Assembly (NCBI RefSeq): GCF_947623445.1
Contig: NC_135240.1
Coordinates: forward strand, 12,834,001-12,898,000
DNA length: 64,000 nucleotides
Origin: Clavelina lepadiformis
Taxonomy: Eukaryota; Chordata; Ascidiacea; Aplousobranchia; Clavelinidae
Direction of reading: 5' to 3'
Part shown: positions 21,244 through 32,409 of the stretch, piece by piece
How positions within the stretch are numbered: position 1 is the first letter of the stretch
Layout of the letters: every line of letters starts with the position of its first letter
Made by a program: the position numbers and the translations under genes
The notes under the pieces: model-generated
The model's database searches: none
The model's input: only the letters and a program-made list of their open reading frames with translations
Told to the model about the DNA's origin: nothing

Positions 21244-24200
21244 ATCGCGGAGCTGGCTATCCAACTTTCAACTCCTTTTAACCTGTTAAATAAAAAGCCC
21301 ACAGCTACGCGTGATTCTCCGAATCATAAACAAGGCTTGTTCCACGTGAAAGTGGAGCAGATATCTGAACGACCACGAACCACTGCCTTTCCGTCCGTCG
21401 ACATTTCACAGATTCCGATTAAATCGGAACTGCATATTGCTGGGACACTGGACAGCAGTTCGCCATCAGCCGGATTGGTTCCGGGAAACCAGACCTCCAT
21501 TGTGGATAACGTTGCCCGTAAACGCAAAGCGAGTCCTTTATTCCAAACTTCCGTCATTGACAACAAAACTTCGCAAGTGCTTGATAACGGTGCATTGGAC
21601 ACCCTAGCAGCTAGTAAAATTGCTCGTGTCGTAGCAAACTCTAGCGTGTCAAATCAAAGCGTACCAACAACTCTTGGACATCTAGCTTTTACACAGCAAC
21701 CGGTAAACGTGGTTCAAACGGCTAATCACATACAAACAGCAGCAACGGCAGGCCTTGGCGGTCTCATAGTTACTCGTCTGCCCCCGGGACAGCATCCGGT
21801 CCAAACAGCTCTCCCATCGCCAGCGGGCGGCGGAGCGTTACTGCAGCCCACAACAATTGGTGCGAATTCACTCGTGCGCCAACCTTCAGGAATCGGACCA
21901 CAGGTGTTCCCAGCCGCAGCTAACCTTGTCGCTGTCCAGCAACAGCTTCAGCAGTCTGCTCAGCAAGCGCAGCCGACGTATATCCTAGCAAACACAGCAG
22001 CAGCAGCTGCCACGACTACGAGCCTTTTAACAACCGATTCACAGCAAGCTTCATTACCAACGATAGCCACGGCTTCGCATACGCTCATTAACAGCGCTGG
22101 TAAGCCGACGAACATGTCTGTTCAGCAGAAGGACACAACTTACACCAAAATTTTTGTTGGTGGCCTGCCATACCATACCACGGACGCTTCACTCAGAGAT
22201 TATTTCGCTGTTTTCGGTGACATCGAAGAAGCTGTTGTAATCACAGACCGACAGACCGGAAAGTCAAGAGGATATGGATTTGTAAGTTGATTTTAAATCA
22301 TCTCTTATTTTTACTTATAGATTTTAACTGTATATACAATTTAAGTGCTTTCTATGTATATCGAGTTCAAATACTTATAATAGACAGCTGGCTCCGCATA
22401 ATGTTGCTCACAATATTTCATATGCAGTGTACAGTAAGTGTTTTCACGGCGTTTTAGCTTGCGTTTCGGTAAATAATAGTCTTTAACATGTTAAATATAC
22501 ATCCTAGAAACCAATTTAAACGAGCGTTGCCTCGCAGTGGCTAATATTCCATACTATATAGAGCAAAGAAAGGTCGTCCTCCAATAGCTGACGGATTGAC
22601 ATTACGTTGTACCTTGTAACCAACGCACGGCTCTTGAAATTAAAGCAAATATTATACGTTGGCCGTAGCGCGGTTTAAAGTCGCAACAGTTTAGATAAGC
22701 ATTCTTTGTATACACTGCGCTTTAGTAATCCATTAACTCATACATGTTGTACCCGCGTAAGATTTTTGCTTGGAGTCACAATTTTGTATAAACCTTACAG
22801 AAAGCAATGAATATAACTATACTATTTTTGATAAGGCTTGTGTACAAACAACAGCGTAATGTCATTAATACTTCATATATATGGTATATTTATTTAATCA
22901 TTGATGAAAATGACGTTTGACGTACCGCCTGTAGATAAATTCGAATATTATCGTGTGAATATTTACAGGTCACTATGTCCGACAAAACAGCAGCGGAAAG
23001 AGCTTGCAAGGATCCCAACCCTGTCATTGACGGAAGAAAAGCGAACGTTAATCTGGCATACATTGGCGCAAAACCCAGAATAATGCAAACAACAGGTGAT
23101 TCATATGGCAGGCTTTTAAACTTTGTTTTATACTTGTATTATACTTTTACTTTGCGGACACAGATATTAATTGCCCGTTGAATGTAACAGGACGCAATTG
23201 TTAAGCATCGAAAATAGCATGTAGTTGCTGCATTTTGTTGTACATGCGTTTACAAGTTCCTCTTGTCTAAAGCTAAACGAACGGTTTTGAATTTACTCAA
23301 AACTTGCCCGTGGTTTGCACAACTTTATTAATTATTAATCGTCTCTGGGACAGCATGGCTCATAATTGCAACCATGGATTGGTGAACTAAAATATTTTCT
23401 TGCTCCCAACTATGTCAAAAATCTTGTGTTTGGGTCCATATCAACAAGCATTCAAATTAGGGCAACGCGCAGCTGTTAACCTTCATCAACCGTTATTTAA
23501 ATTCAGATTCCCGGGGGAAGACAAGTTTCCTTTTTTGAATTGTTATTGGTAATACTTCACGTGCTGTTTGTGTTATGTGTAGGCCCTCATGCTTAAATAG
23601 AAGTAGCTTAGGCCCTTCATAACAGAACTACTGTATAACGCTAACAAACAATATTCTTTATTTTCGTTAGCAGGAAGCCTGTTCCTAAGTTACAAATTAA
23701 CTAATTTAGTCTGGCAAGCAGCAGCAAGCGAGATTTTTGATAATGAAACCGATATCTTGCCAACGCAAATGTTTAAATTGTAGGGGGCTAAAAGTCTACA
23801 AACAGTTGGGTGTTGTTTACTTGCGTGATTGAGTTGGTAACGTTTTAAGCTTTCGGATTAAGCTCATATAATATATCCTTACGTTCGGGTAAACGATGTC
23901 GACCACGAACCGTTTCGTGTAAGGTTGCTCTGTCTAAATTTCGCAGCCGTCAACAAATTGGTAAATCGCTGCATGCCAAACAAACCGTTCCCTCCATCGA
24001 TTGAATGACCCGCTACCATTTCTTTGTTAAACGAGTTTATTGAAAACGTAACCTAAATAGAGCTCAAAACTCAGTGGGTGCACCTTTCCATCAAACGATA
24101 TTTTCTGGAACAATTGCCTGCGCTTAAAAATGAAATTTGATCGGCGATGTTAAACAATAACACAACATGATGGAACCCATGATACATCCGTAGTTCAATC

Positions 24201-27200
24201 ATTTTAACACTGTTACGTACAGCGTTTTAGAAATCGCACAAAAGCAGATCAGTTATCAGCCTTCAGTTAGCTGCCATCAAAGTACAATCCCAGATGTGGT
24301 TTCCACGTGAAAGTGCTCTATTTTACAAAGATCTTAAACAAAAGGTGTAAATGTAGCCTCTCTTGAATGAGTTCCGCATGTTCCGCGTCGTGTCTTTTAA
24401 ATCAGACTCGCTAAAGCGAATAGAGATGGACGCTCTAGCTAGATAAGGTTACCTTTTGTAATATGTGAAATGTATTTAAGAAAAATGTTTTGTTCCTGGG
24501 CCTTGTTCATTTCATTTGAAACGCCGTAGTTAAGTTACCTGCTTGATTTTGTAAAATAGTCTGCTGGTCTCTTAAACGACCTGTTCTTTCCCACCAGAAA
24601 AAAATCCTATGCGCTTTCTTGGCGTTTTTTCGTAAATTGTGGATTATGTTTGCCACATACATTCCTGTTAAATTTATCAATGCGATGTATCACCTATATA
24701 GATAAAATACGAGAAAATCCAAGGTTTACTGTTATTTTTCTTGCAGTCGGATTGCGAACTATTCCTCAAAACTACGTGGCTGCGACTGGCCATCAATATG
24801 GGTAAGTAATTGCCTGCTGTAATAGTTTATTTTCGAAACTACATTAGTTAATAGTAAATTGCTACCCTCCAATGTTTGGTTTAGTTTCCGTCACAAATAT
24901 TCGACCAAACGCAAGTATAGATTGACTAATAACTGACCTTCGGTCAAGAACTTATAATCGATTAAGTCTTCATCGTCGTTCTCAAACTCTTCTATAACTT
25001 CATGAGAGCAGAGTTATGCATATAAACGCAGATCGTGCATTTATAGCAAAATTGACTCTGTTGTGTTTCATTATATAACTACGGTATACTAGAGCAGCGA
25101 TTCTTAAATGGAATCCTAAGGGGGAGGTCAAGTAACTTCAAAAAAAACAATCTGTACTTGAGTCCGGCCCCTAGTTAAGACAATTTCAATAAAAAAAATT
25201 GAATCAGTTTTTCGGCTTATATTTTCCTGCTCTCTAAAATAAGGCGTCCTTTTTAAAGGCTAGTAAAAAAATTGTATTGGGGGTCTGCGAAAACATATTC
25301 AAAAAGCATATTTAGGGTCCGTAATTAAAAACAACAACCCCTGTACTGAAGTGACAGTATAACTATGCAATGTCTGTGGTAACTAATAATGCATAACCTG
25401 GCCATAGCGCCCATTACTTTAAATATGAGTCACAGTTATAACAAATGTGTGGCTATTTGGTTGCGTTTGCTTTGATTAGTTTCGTTTAACCACTTCTATT
25501 TAAACTCAATTTATAGCAGCATAGTACACACAATATTTCTGTCAACTGTCATTTTTGACTGTAACGTTTGTATTTTGTACGTGTGAATATGTGAGTGCTT
25601 TCACTATAGCTTGGGCTTGAACAGCAGAAATGTTCATTAAAAAGATTCTTTTATTTAAATCAATCTCTTCGTTACCACCTGCAGGTACGCCTGGCGTCAA
25701 TGGTTTGTGTAAAAGGTAAGATAGGTTTGGGTTTGGCTGCTGTTATTTTTCTTGTGTCGTGCCCATTTGAACGGGCAGCGTTTTTACACTTTTTGTTTTC
25801 TGCGTGATGTCGCTGTTGTGGACACGAAGCTTCAATGATATACACATGATCTATCTTCGAGGTTAATTTTTTTGATTATTTCGGTGTCAGCATATCGCAG
25901 ACTTGCAATAGCGAGTGAGTTTTTCTTTGACTGATGCTGTCACGTGTTGCTTGCAAATCCCCACCATCTTTCACAAACGTCATACCACATATTATGCAAA
26001 TGTGCAGTTACAAGCCACCTGGGTGTCATGAACAGTTGAATAATTGTGATTTTTCATTTATCACTTGATTTCCGAGTATGGATAAATCATGATTACCTGT
26101 AGATGAGCTAAATACTATATGCGTCATTTGATCTGCATGAATTTAATTTCATTATTTGTAGCTACAAATCGTAATGTTTCAAGGGTGTTTCTAAACTGAT
26201 GAATTATTTAGAGAATTACCATTGGTATAGACGCACAAATAAATAGAACGACTATCAACAGTCCTTTCTGGGACTTAAATGTCATATAGTGCTTTTATAA
26301 TTTCCTTTAGGTGCTATACTTAGAATATCCTTAAAACGTAATCGTACTTTAAATGTCGAACTATAAGAATTTTTGTGCCGTGGTATAAGCAGTTGAAATG
26401 TTAAACCAGTGAGAATTGAAGTTGAATAATTAATGTTATGATTAATCTGGATTGGTTTCGGTAACTGTATGCCGTACATCCCATTCAGTAATCTTTTGAG
26501 GTCACCGAAATGATACTGAACCACTGAGCCGAATATTTAATCTTTGGTCGTAACATCAAGCAAAAATTAGATTATGATTTAGCAAGCATACCTTTTCTGA
26601 CGTATGTATTGAAACATACCAATAGACTTTGCATTATCTTGTTAGCTATTTTCAAGGGTCAAGGGTATATAATATCGTTAGTCGGTACCCGTACGACCAT
26701 ATCTGTGGTACTTTGGTACGGTACATGCAACATTGCCTGTGCGTTTTCTAACACTTGGCCACTACTGACATTAGCTGTATTGGCTACTGCATCAAACTAC
26801 TATGTGTACGCCAAGTATCATCTGTTTGTGACCGTATTGGGTACACGTGATGTTTTGGATATGGAGTTTTTATCCGATCATACATGTTTGCCACTTTCGT
26901 CTCAAATTCTACAGTTGTCGCAATTAAGATGTGATTTTTTACTTGGTAATTGTTTCAAGTTACAGGATTCTCTGGAACACGCATGAGGTACTGCACCTAT
27001 TATAACCATTAGCTTTTAACGCACGTGTTATGCCTTTGACGAATATTGCTGTTTTCCTGTTCAGTTTTAGAATAAATGAAATAAATGATGGTCCGTTTTA
27101 ACAGATTTTCGATATAAATTATACTGCAAAATCCTGACACAAGCAACCCGAAATGTGTAAAATTAATTTCACTGTAATTATGCAATTTATGCATGCAACT

Positions 27201-28348
27201 TGGGTACAAACGTTTCATCAAATTATGAAATGTTTAGGACACTCTAGGTTAAGCGCACTACATAGCAAGTTATTTGCAAACAAGTGGTTGCGATGTAATG
27301 GTCTTATTTGGTTTGTTGGTGATTTAGTGGGTAATGTTTGGGTGTGCGTGTTGGATGATCTGGAAACAGCTTTTCTTTTGTGTGCAGCTACATTGTGTTG
27401 TATAGCGCTAAAATCTTGCGCATGCAAAATGGAGAGATGGTTGTTGTTGTTGCTGTGAGCTCAGTTAACGCAAGGTTCCTATTCGTTGGAAAATATATGA
27501 GGTCGCTTTCACTAAACCGTTCTTATGGCGGTCGGTCGATTCAACCCAAGAACGATTCAATCCGGAAGGAGTAAACCCAGGACAAATTTAACTCATGACT
27601 ATTTAAACAACATCGGTTGTCATAGGTATAACCGTCCTGGGTTGAATCGACTTTTTGAAATGCAAGTGGTGTCAAAGTGGAACGTATGTATATGAACTTC
27701 AGAATTACGTATCAATCCGGATAAACTTTCATAGGACTGTTCCAGCAATGTATGCCCAGTATGCAGCGGCTCCTGCAGCCTACGTCACGAATAGAGTGCT
27801 TATACCAGCTCAAACAGCACAGCACGCGTCTTCTTTGATCGATTACCCCAGCCTCTATACCTCTGATTTTACTGGAGCTTATGCCACTGACGTTGCCGCT
27901 GCAGTTGGCACTGGTGAGTTATCGGAAACTGTTCAAATGCACCCATCTAATTCAATACCTAATGTAGCTAGTTACCTACAATAGTCTACGTTTAGAATTA
28001 TAGGAAAATGCTTACTGATGTGTAGGCCTAACTAATGTATTGTCATTGATAATTTTAGCATCGTTCGCAAACGCTTATCCAGCAACAGCTGCCTTGCATC
28101 AACCGGCTACCGGCTTGGCAGGGACTACCGTACCAGGAGCAACACAAATTCTTGCGCCGGCGCACGCACAGCAGGCTGGCCTCCCTGTATCTGCTGCTTA
28201 TGCCGGCATAGCCGGGTACCCCGCAGGTATGGCGGCTGCTTACGCTGCTGCTACTAATCCATTAAATCAACCGCCTCTTGCCAGTACACCTACACCGGTT
28301 GCGCATCTCACTGCTCAACTTCAGCATCAGGCAACAGAACGTTATTGA
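21244..28348 (+). CDS. RBM24/38-like: RBM24/RBM38-like RNA-binding protein with long Q/A-rich N-terminal extension
   Basis: Exons: open frame from 21244 to 22281, then 22969-23095, 24747-24801, 27735-27913 and 28059-28348, all in phase. From ATG 22114 the protein has 272 residues (vertebrate RBM24/38 are near 240) and starts [20 protein letters not shown], very like the vertebrate start. One RRM (about residues 11-88) has RNP2 IFVGGL (13-18) and RNP1 KSRGYGFV (50-57); an intron splits RNP1 after F56. The tail is rich in Ala, Tyr and Pro, as in the family. The family binds GU-rich RNA and controls splicing, stability and translation, especially in muscle. Upstream of ATG 22114 the frame stays open for 290 codons, encoding a Q, A, T and S-rich stretch without any ATG, so an unseen upstream exon probably supplies a start for a longer protein. 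A polyadenylation signal is at 28914-28919. Confidence 0.9.
23096..24746 (+). other. RBM24/38-like intron, 1.65 kb
   Basis: Intron between the exons encoding the end of the RRM and the linker. I see no repeat with clear ends and no RNA gene. Confidence 0.5.
25095..25343. mobile_element. Degenerate hAT-type MITE in RBM24/38-like intron
   Basis: The left end CAGCGATTCTT and the inverted right end CAGGGGTTGTT match at 8 of 11 positions. Flanks are TACTAGAG (25087-25094) and TACTGAAG (25344-25351), 6 of 8 identical. Size 249 bp, no coding capacity. The call rests on the combination of terminal form, length and approximate duplication. Confidence 0.5.
25685..25715 (+). other. Possible 31-nt cassette exon with in-frame stop
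   Basis: A pyrimidine-containing acceptor (CCACCTGCAG) and a strong donor (AAAG then GTAAGA) bracket 31 nt inside the large RBM24/38-like intron. Joined to the preceding exon it would read GYAWRQWFV then TAA, truncating the protein soon after the RRM. It may be a regulatory poison exon or a chance pair of splice sites. Confidence 0.3.
27536..27650. repeat. 115-bp inverted-repeat element related to the hAT minisatellite
   Basis: TCGATTCAACCC (27536-27547) is the exact reverse complement of GGGTTGAATCGA (27639-27650). Inside are further near-copies of the 12889-14082 minisatellite unit in both orientations (for example GAACGATTCAATCC and ACCGTCCTGGG). It ends about 85 bp before the acceptor of the exon at 27735. 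Confidence 0.75.
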
Positions 28349-28913
28349 TTGGACAAAGAAAATTACTATTGTGTGATAGAACTGCGATGGGAAAGCGATC
28401 TTACTGTGACTAGCTCGCCTTGTCGTTCATAGTCACATGCAAACTTCTCTTGATAAACTTACTTGTATCTGTTACCACCTAGTTAGAATTTAATTGCTAT
28501 GATTTTGTAATTTATGGTGCTGAGTCGAGAAACTCTGCGCGTTAAGAATTATTTATTTAGAAATTTATAATCAATTATGAGATCTCACCCCAATTTGCCT
28601 AGTTCTTTTATTACAACTTGTTGCAAGTGTACGGATTTGGCGAAAAAGTGCCAACTTGTATTTGTCCAAATGTTGTTTAACCTCTAATAGTATTGTTATT
28701 TAGCTTCCGTGATCATTTGTAATGTGCAAGCAAAGTAAAAATACAGTAATCGGCTAGTTACTCTAGTAATTATCTAGTGTACTACGCACTTAACAACCAT
28801 AAAGAGGGCTTCTGTATTTGGCACAGTTTGTTACTGCTTTGGTGAAGCCATCGATCTATTTGCCATGTTAATCGGCGAAATTGAGAAAATTTTTGGGTGC
28901 TTGCATTCGCAAT

Positions 28914-28919
28914 AATAAA
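28914..28919 (+). terminator. Polyadenylation signal of the RBM24/38-like gene
   Basis: AATAAA followed by GTGTTGT, a GU-rich stretch of the type found downstream of cleavage sites. It would give a 3' UTR of about 570 nt. Confidence 0.55.
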
Positions 28920-29537
28920 GTGTTGTCGTAATAATGACCTACCTTTCACTTACATGCGTATGTACATTTATAAGAATTAGAAAAAATATCATATTTTTGG
29001 CGTGTTTTACTGAAATGGGCTCTATTTTCCTTATGCGATGTTGTATCAAAAAAGTTGACAGATTCTTACAATCAACGACTTTCGTAACAACTGTCTGTCT
29101 GGACTCAGGAATGCTGTATAAGATTAGAAAGCAAGGCCATCTTGGTGTAGTCCCTAGTTCATCATGCGGTAAGTTATAATGGCCATTGAAAATCGATCGT
29201 TGCCTGGAAGTGTTTGGAAGTCTTTCACTTTTGTTAGAAATTATTTAACTAATGTTTGGTTTAACGTATTCCAGTCCTTACGAAGTAAAGTGCCGAATTA
29301 AGTGTCTCAAACAGTGATTTACTTACATTTTAAAAACGTTTCATTTTTACCTACCGTGACTAAGCATGAAAAAAGAGTCTTAGTTTATTAGAAGGTAGGT
29401 AGGTCGTATCGTAGGTTCCCTCAACACTTAATGTTTTATACAGTACGAAAATATTCAATATCGTGTCATAACTAACAAATCAACAACCATATGACAGTAA
29501 CCTTCACAGTCGAAAGTGGAAAACAAGTACCAAAACA

Positions 29538-29970
29538 CCTTGATGTGTTCCAAACATAATGCTTGCAGCAAATCATGAGAATCTTCTGGCCAATCACCAT
29601 TTACAACAAAAAATTCCTGAATCCCGATGAAGACAGAAGTGCGACTCCTGCATGAGACCGTCCAAGCATGTCGCTGAAAATGGTTAGGACACGTAGCCTA
29701 TATCGCATGCGAACGGCATGATTGCTTAGATCAAGCCCTTGGTTGGAAACAGAAGGAAAATCAGAAAAGGACCGGCCAATGACAGCATGGCGTTAAACCA
29801 TAGCCTAGTCGCTTCATATCGGTTTGTAAGGACTATGGTTAGACGGTGGAGAGAGGTTTAACGAAATGAAGGCTATGTCTGACCTCAGCAAGAATTGCTG
29901 GAAATAGAAAACGATGGAAAAAGCTTGCTGTCGCCTCATGCGTCTGATGGTGCAAAGAGGACAACAAATG
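29538..29970 (+). pseudogene. Decayed C-terminal fragment of a LINE reverse transcriptase protein
   Basis: With stops and frameshifts, three frames read in order LDVFQT-CLQQIMRIFWP, then KWLGHV...CLDQALGWKQKENQKRTGQ, then ELLEIENDGKSLLSP. These match the usual end of the polyprotein of several non-LTR retrotransposon clades (C-RR-L-IFWP; WLGHV-R; ALxWxPQGKRKRGRP; A-R-W). At least two in-frame stops and two frame changes show that it is inactive. No 3' tail repeat could be defined. Confidence 0.75.
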
Positions 29971-30448
29971 ACTGAGAATGTAGGTTTCTAAGGAAGAGAC
30001 CATTATGGTTATGTAAAAAAAGTGAGTTAAAAAGTCGAAATCGATTTTAGCTTTCATTCCCTAAGGCCTGATATGTAGTTTACCACAGACTTCGCCCGTT
30101 AAGATTTGATTATGTAACTTGGCCCTTCGATTTATATCACTGACAAAACGACAGTAGGACAATTGCCTAATTTGTATTGTGTCAAATAGCCCCTAAAAAT
30201 TTAAAAATATGCCTAAATTAATGCCAATGTTTTAGAAAATATGGTCGAAAAAATATGAAATCCGGCGACAGTAGCCTATCCGTATACCTGCACACATGCA
30301 TTAATAAAGGTGTTTTCAATAACAAAGACGTCTATAATTCGTTTTTCGTCGCATAGCTAGATACTCTCAAACTACTAAACAATTGCATGAAGCAACCATT
30401 TCATTCACAGGTTCTTTCCCAAACGTTGGATTAATTCAAGGCACTTTA
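29971..30448. other. Intergenic sequence between the LINE relic and MRPL23
   Basis: It should include the 3' UTR of the minus-strand MRPL23 gene. No further feature is recognised. Confidence 0.4.
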
Positions 30449-32409
30449 TCAAAACCAGGAGTTTTCCAAAAACATTTTTGATTTATTGTCACCACCATTC
30501 TTCTTAGGTTTCATGGCTTTCATTTGTGCTTCCATCATGTCTGTGAGCTTCATCTCATTTTCTTCATCATCCTCATTCTTTAGTGGATTAGGAAACTCAA
30601 ATTCTTGCTCGTCTGCCTAAATGTGAAAATTTGAAAAAATATCATCAGGATAGATACATAACGGTACTTGCACAGATATCTAGCTACTAATACCTATGGG
30701 GATGGTATTATGCTAATAGCTATCTTGAGCAAGTCGAAGTGATAAAACCGGTATTGTTTAAAAAAATATAAGCACACCCTTTACATTAAGGCAACACATT
30801 TTGGTTTATTTAGTCAATTATCTCTTACTTACTAAAAATATGTGGGCAATTTTCCATGGTTCAATAAATTTCCACTGATAGGGAGTTGGAGCATCTTCAC
30901 TCATTTTTTTAATGCGCCAAGGCAAAGGCTCTTTATAACGCACATAGTTAACAGGACTCAATCGAACATTAAGAACTTTGATATTGTAGATCTTGTCCAA
31001 GTACTCTTTCATATCGTACTTTGTCATGCTGTAAAAAGATTGGTATAAGTAGGGATGGACTGTTGTTGGCTAAGCAAGGGTATTGTTCAGTGTAATCCAG
31101 TTCATTAAGTCAATGTCAATAAGTACAGGCCTGTGAGAGCAGGTTTATTAGACTGTGTTGGCACAGATGTGGCATCCGAACCAAAGTGAAGATCAGATAA
31201 TGACTAACAATATGTAACTATAGCTCGCGTCTTGCCTTGCTTTTAATGACATGATACTTTGGTAGAGTTAGAACTCATTATGTGTATAAAATTAATGTTT
31301 TGTATTTAAAAAAATGATATGTTTGAATCATGAAAATCCTTCCTAAAAAAACAGGTAAGATTTTTGGATTCAGTTTCAGCCAGCCCATCCTCAGCAATAA
31401 TGTGTCATAATGTTATGCAACTTTGACTTTCAATTAAGAACTACCTTGATATAAATTCAAAACAGTACGGATTGCTTTTGTATCTAAAATACATTTGATA
31501 TTACTATAGAAAAAAAAATCACTTGATTCCAAAAATAAATCTAACTATTTAAAACCTTACTCTGCAGGTACATGGAACCGAACATAGTTTTTAGGCATCT
31601 TCTCTTTCGGTTTGGCTAAAGTAATATACCATTCAGGAATAAACAGCCTCCTTTGAGGAGCTCCTTCATAATGCAAAGGGAATCTGGAAGAGGAAGGCCA
31701 TGTAACACTGATTAAGACAAAATTTAATCTAATCTGTTTCATAGGTCCAACCGGTTTTGAATAATTATTGCTACATGCATGTATAGGTAGACGACAGGTT
31801 TATAAAAACACCAGTTGCAAATTACCATACACGTTAAAATATTTAATAATAATTAACAAGTTAAATGGCTAGAGCAAGTAGTAAAAATCAGTTTTAAGCA
31901 GTTGGAATTGTGAGAAAGCATCAAAATTAATTTACTAGAGAAAGGCATTGTTATCACGTTGACTGCAAGAGTATATCTTCATCTCAAATGTAAAATTTTT
32001 AAACATGATTTTGGGAAAATATACTGTATTTCCATTCAGTATTTGCAATAACTCTTCCTACTTCAGACTTAATCTTAATGAGTTGAGAGCAAGTGCGTTT
32101 TAACCAGTAAGCAAAGTGCAGAAGTGACAATATCACTGGAAGATTTTCCTTTTTAAATAATAACGAATTAGTAATAACAAAAAGGCGTACAAAATACTAC
32201 TTTTAGTAAAGAGTGAGGTAAAATTAGAGTTGGGTTGAATTCAAATGAACATACAAAACCTTTCAAGTTAGGAAAACATCATTTGGAATGTATCACTTTC
32301 ACCACTTTAGCAAATGCCAGAATTAACTAAACATACAACACACAGCACACAGAAAAGAGTCTTACTTCACGGATGGAAGTTTTCCTGGTATTCGGATTCT
32401 TCTAGACAT
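30449..32409 (-). CDS. MRPL23: Mitochondrial large-subunit ribosomal protein L23
   Basis: Four minus-strand exons: 32409-32366, 31683-31561, 31028-30833 and 30616-30449, all GT-AG and in phase, giving 176 residues (human about 153). The start MSRRIRIPGKLPSVKFPLHY leads to GAPQRRLFIPEWYITL and NYVRFHVPA, then MTKYDMKEYLDKIYNIKV, the conserved uL23 core (human NYLEGIYNVPV from memory). A charged acidic segment and a lysine-rich region precede the end NSWF, comparable to the WF near the human C terminus. uL23 proteins bind 23S-type rRNA domain III close to the peptide exit tunnel; this one belongs to mitochondrial translation. The arginine-rich start suits mitochondrial import. Confidence 0.92.

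Noticed and set aside
21337-21339. TTG as the true start of the RBM24/38-like extension
   Set aside because: Nothing marks this TTG; the frame is open further upstream to 21244, so the limit is arbitrary.
26609-26986. 125-codon plus-strand frame as a small membrane protein
   Set aside because: It lies wholly inside an RBM24/38-like intron, has no recognised domain, and its composition fits AT-rich random sequence.
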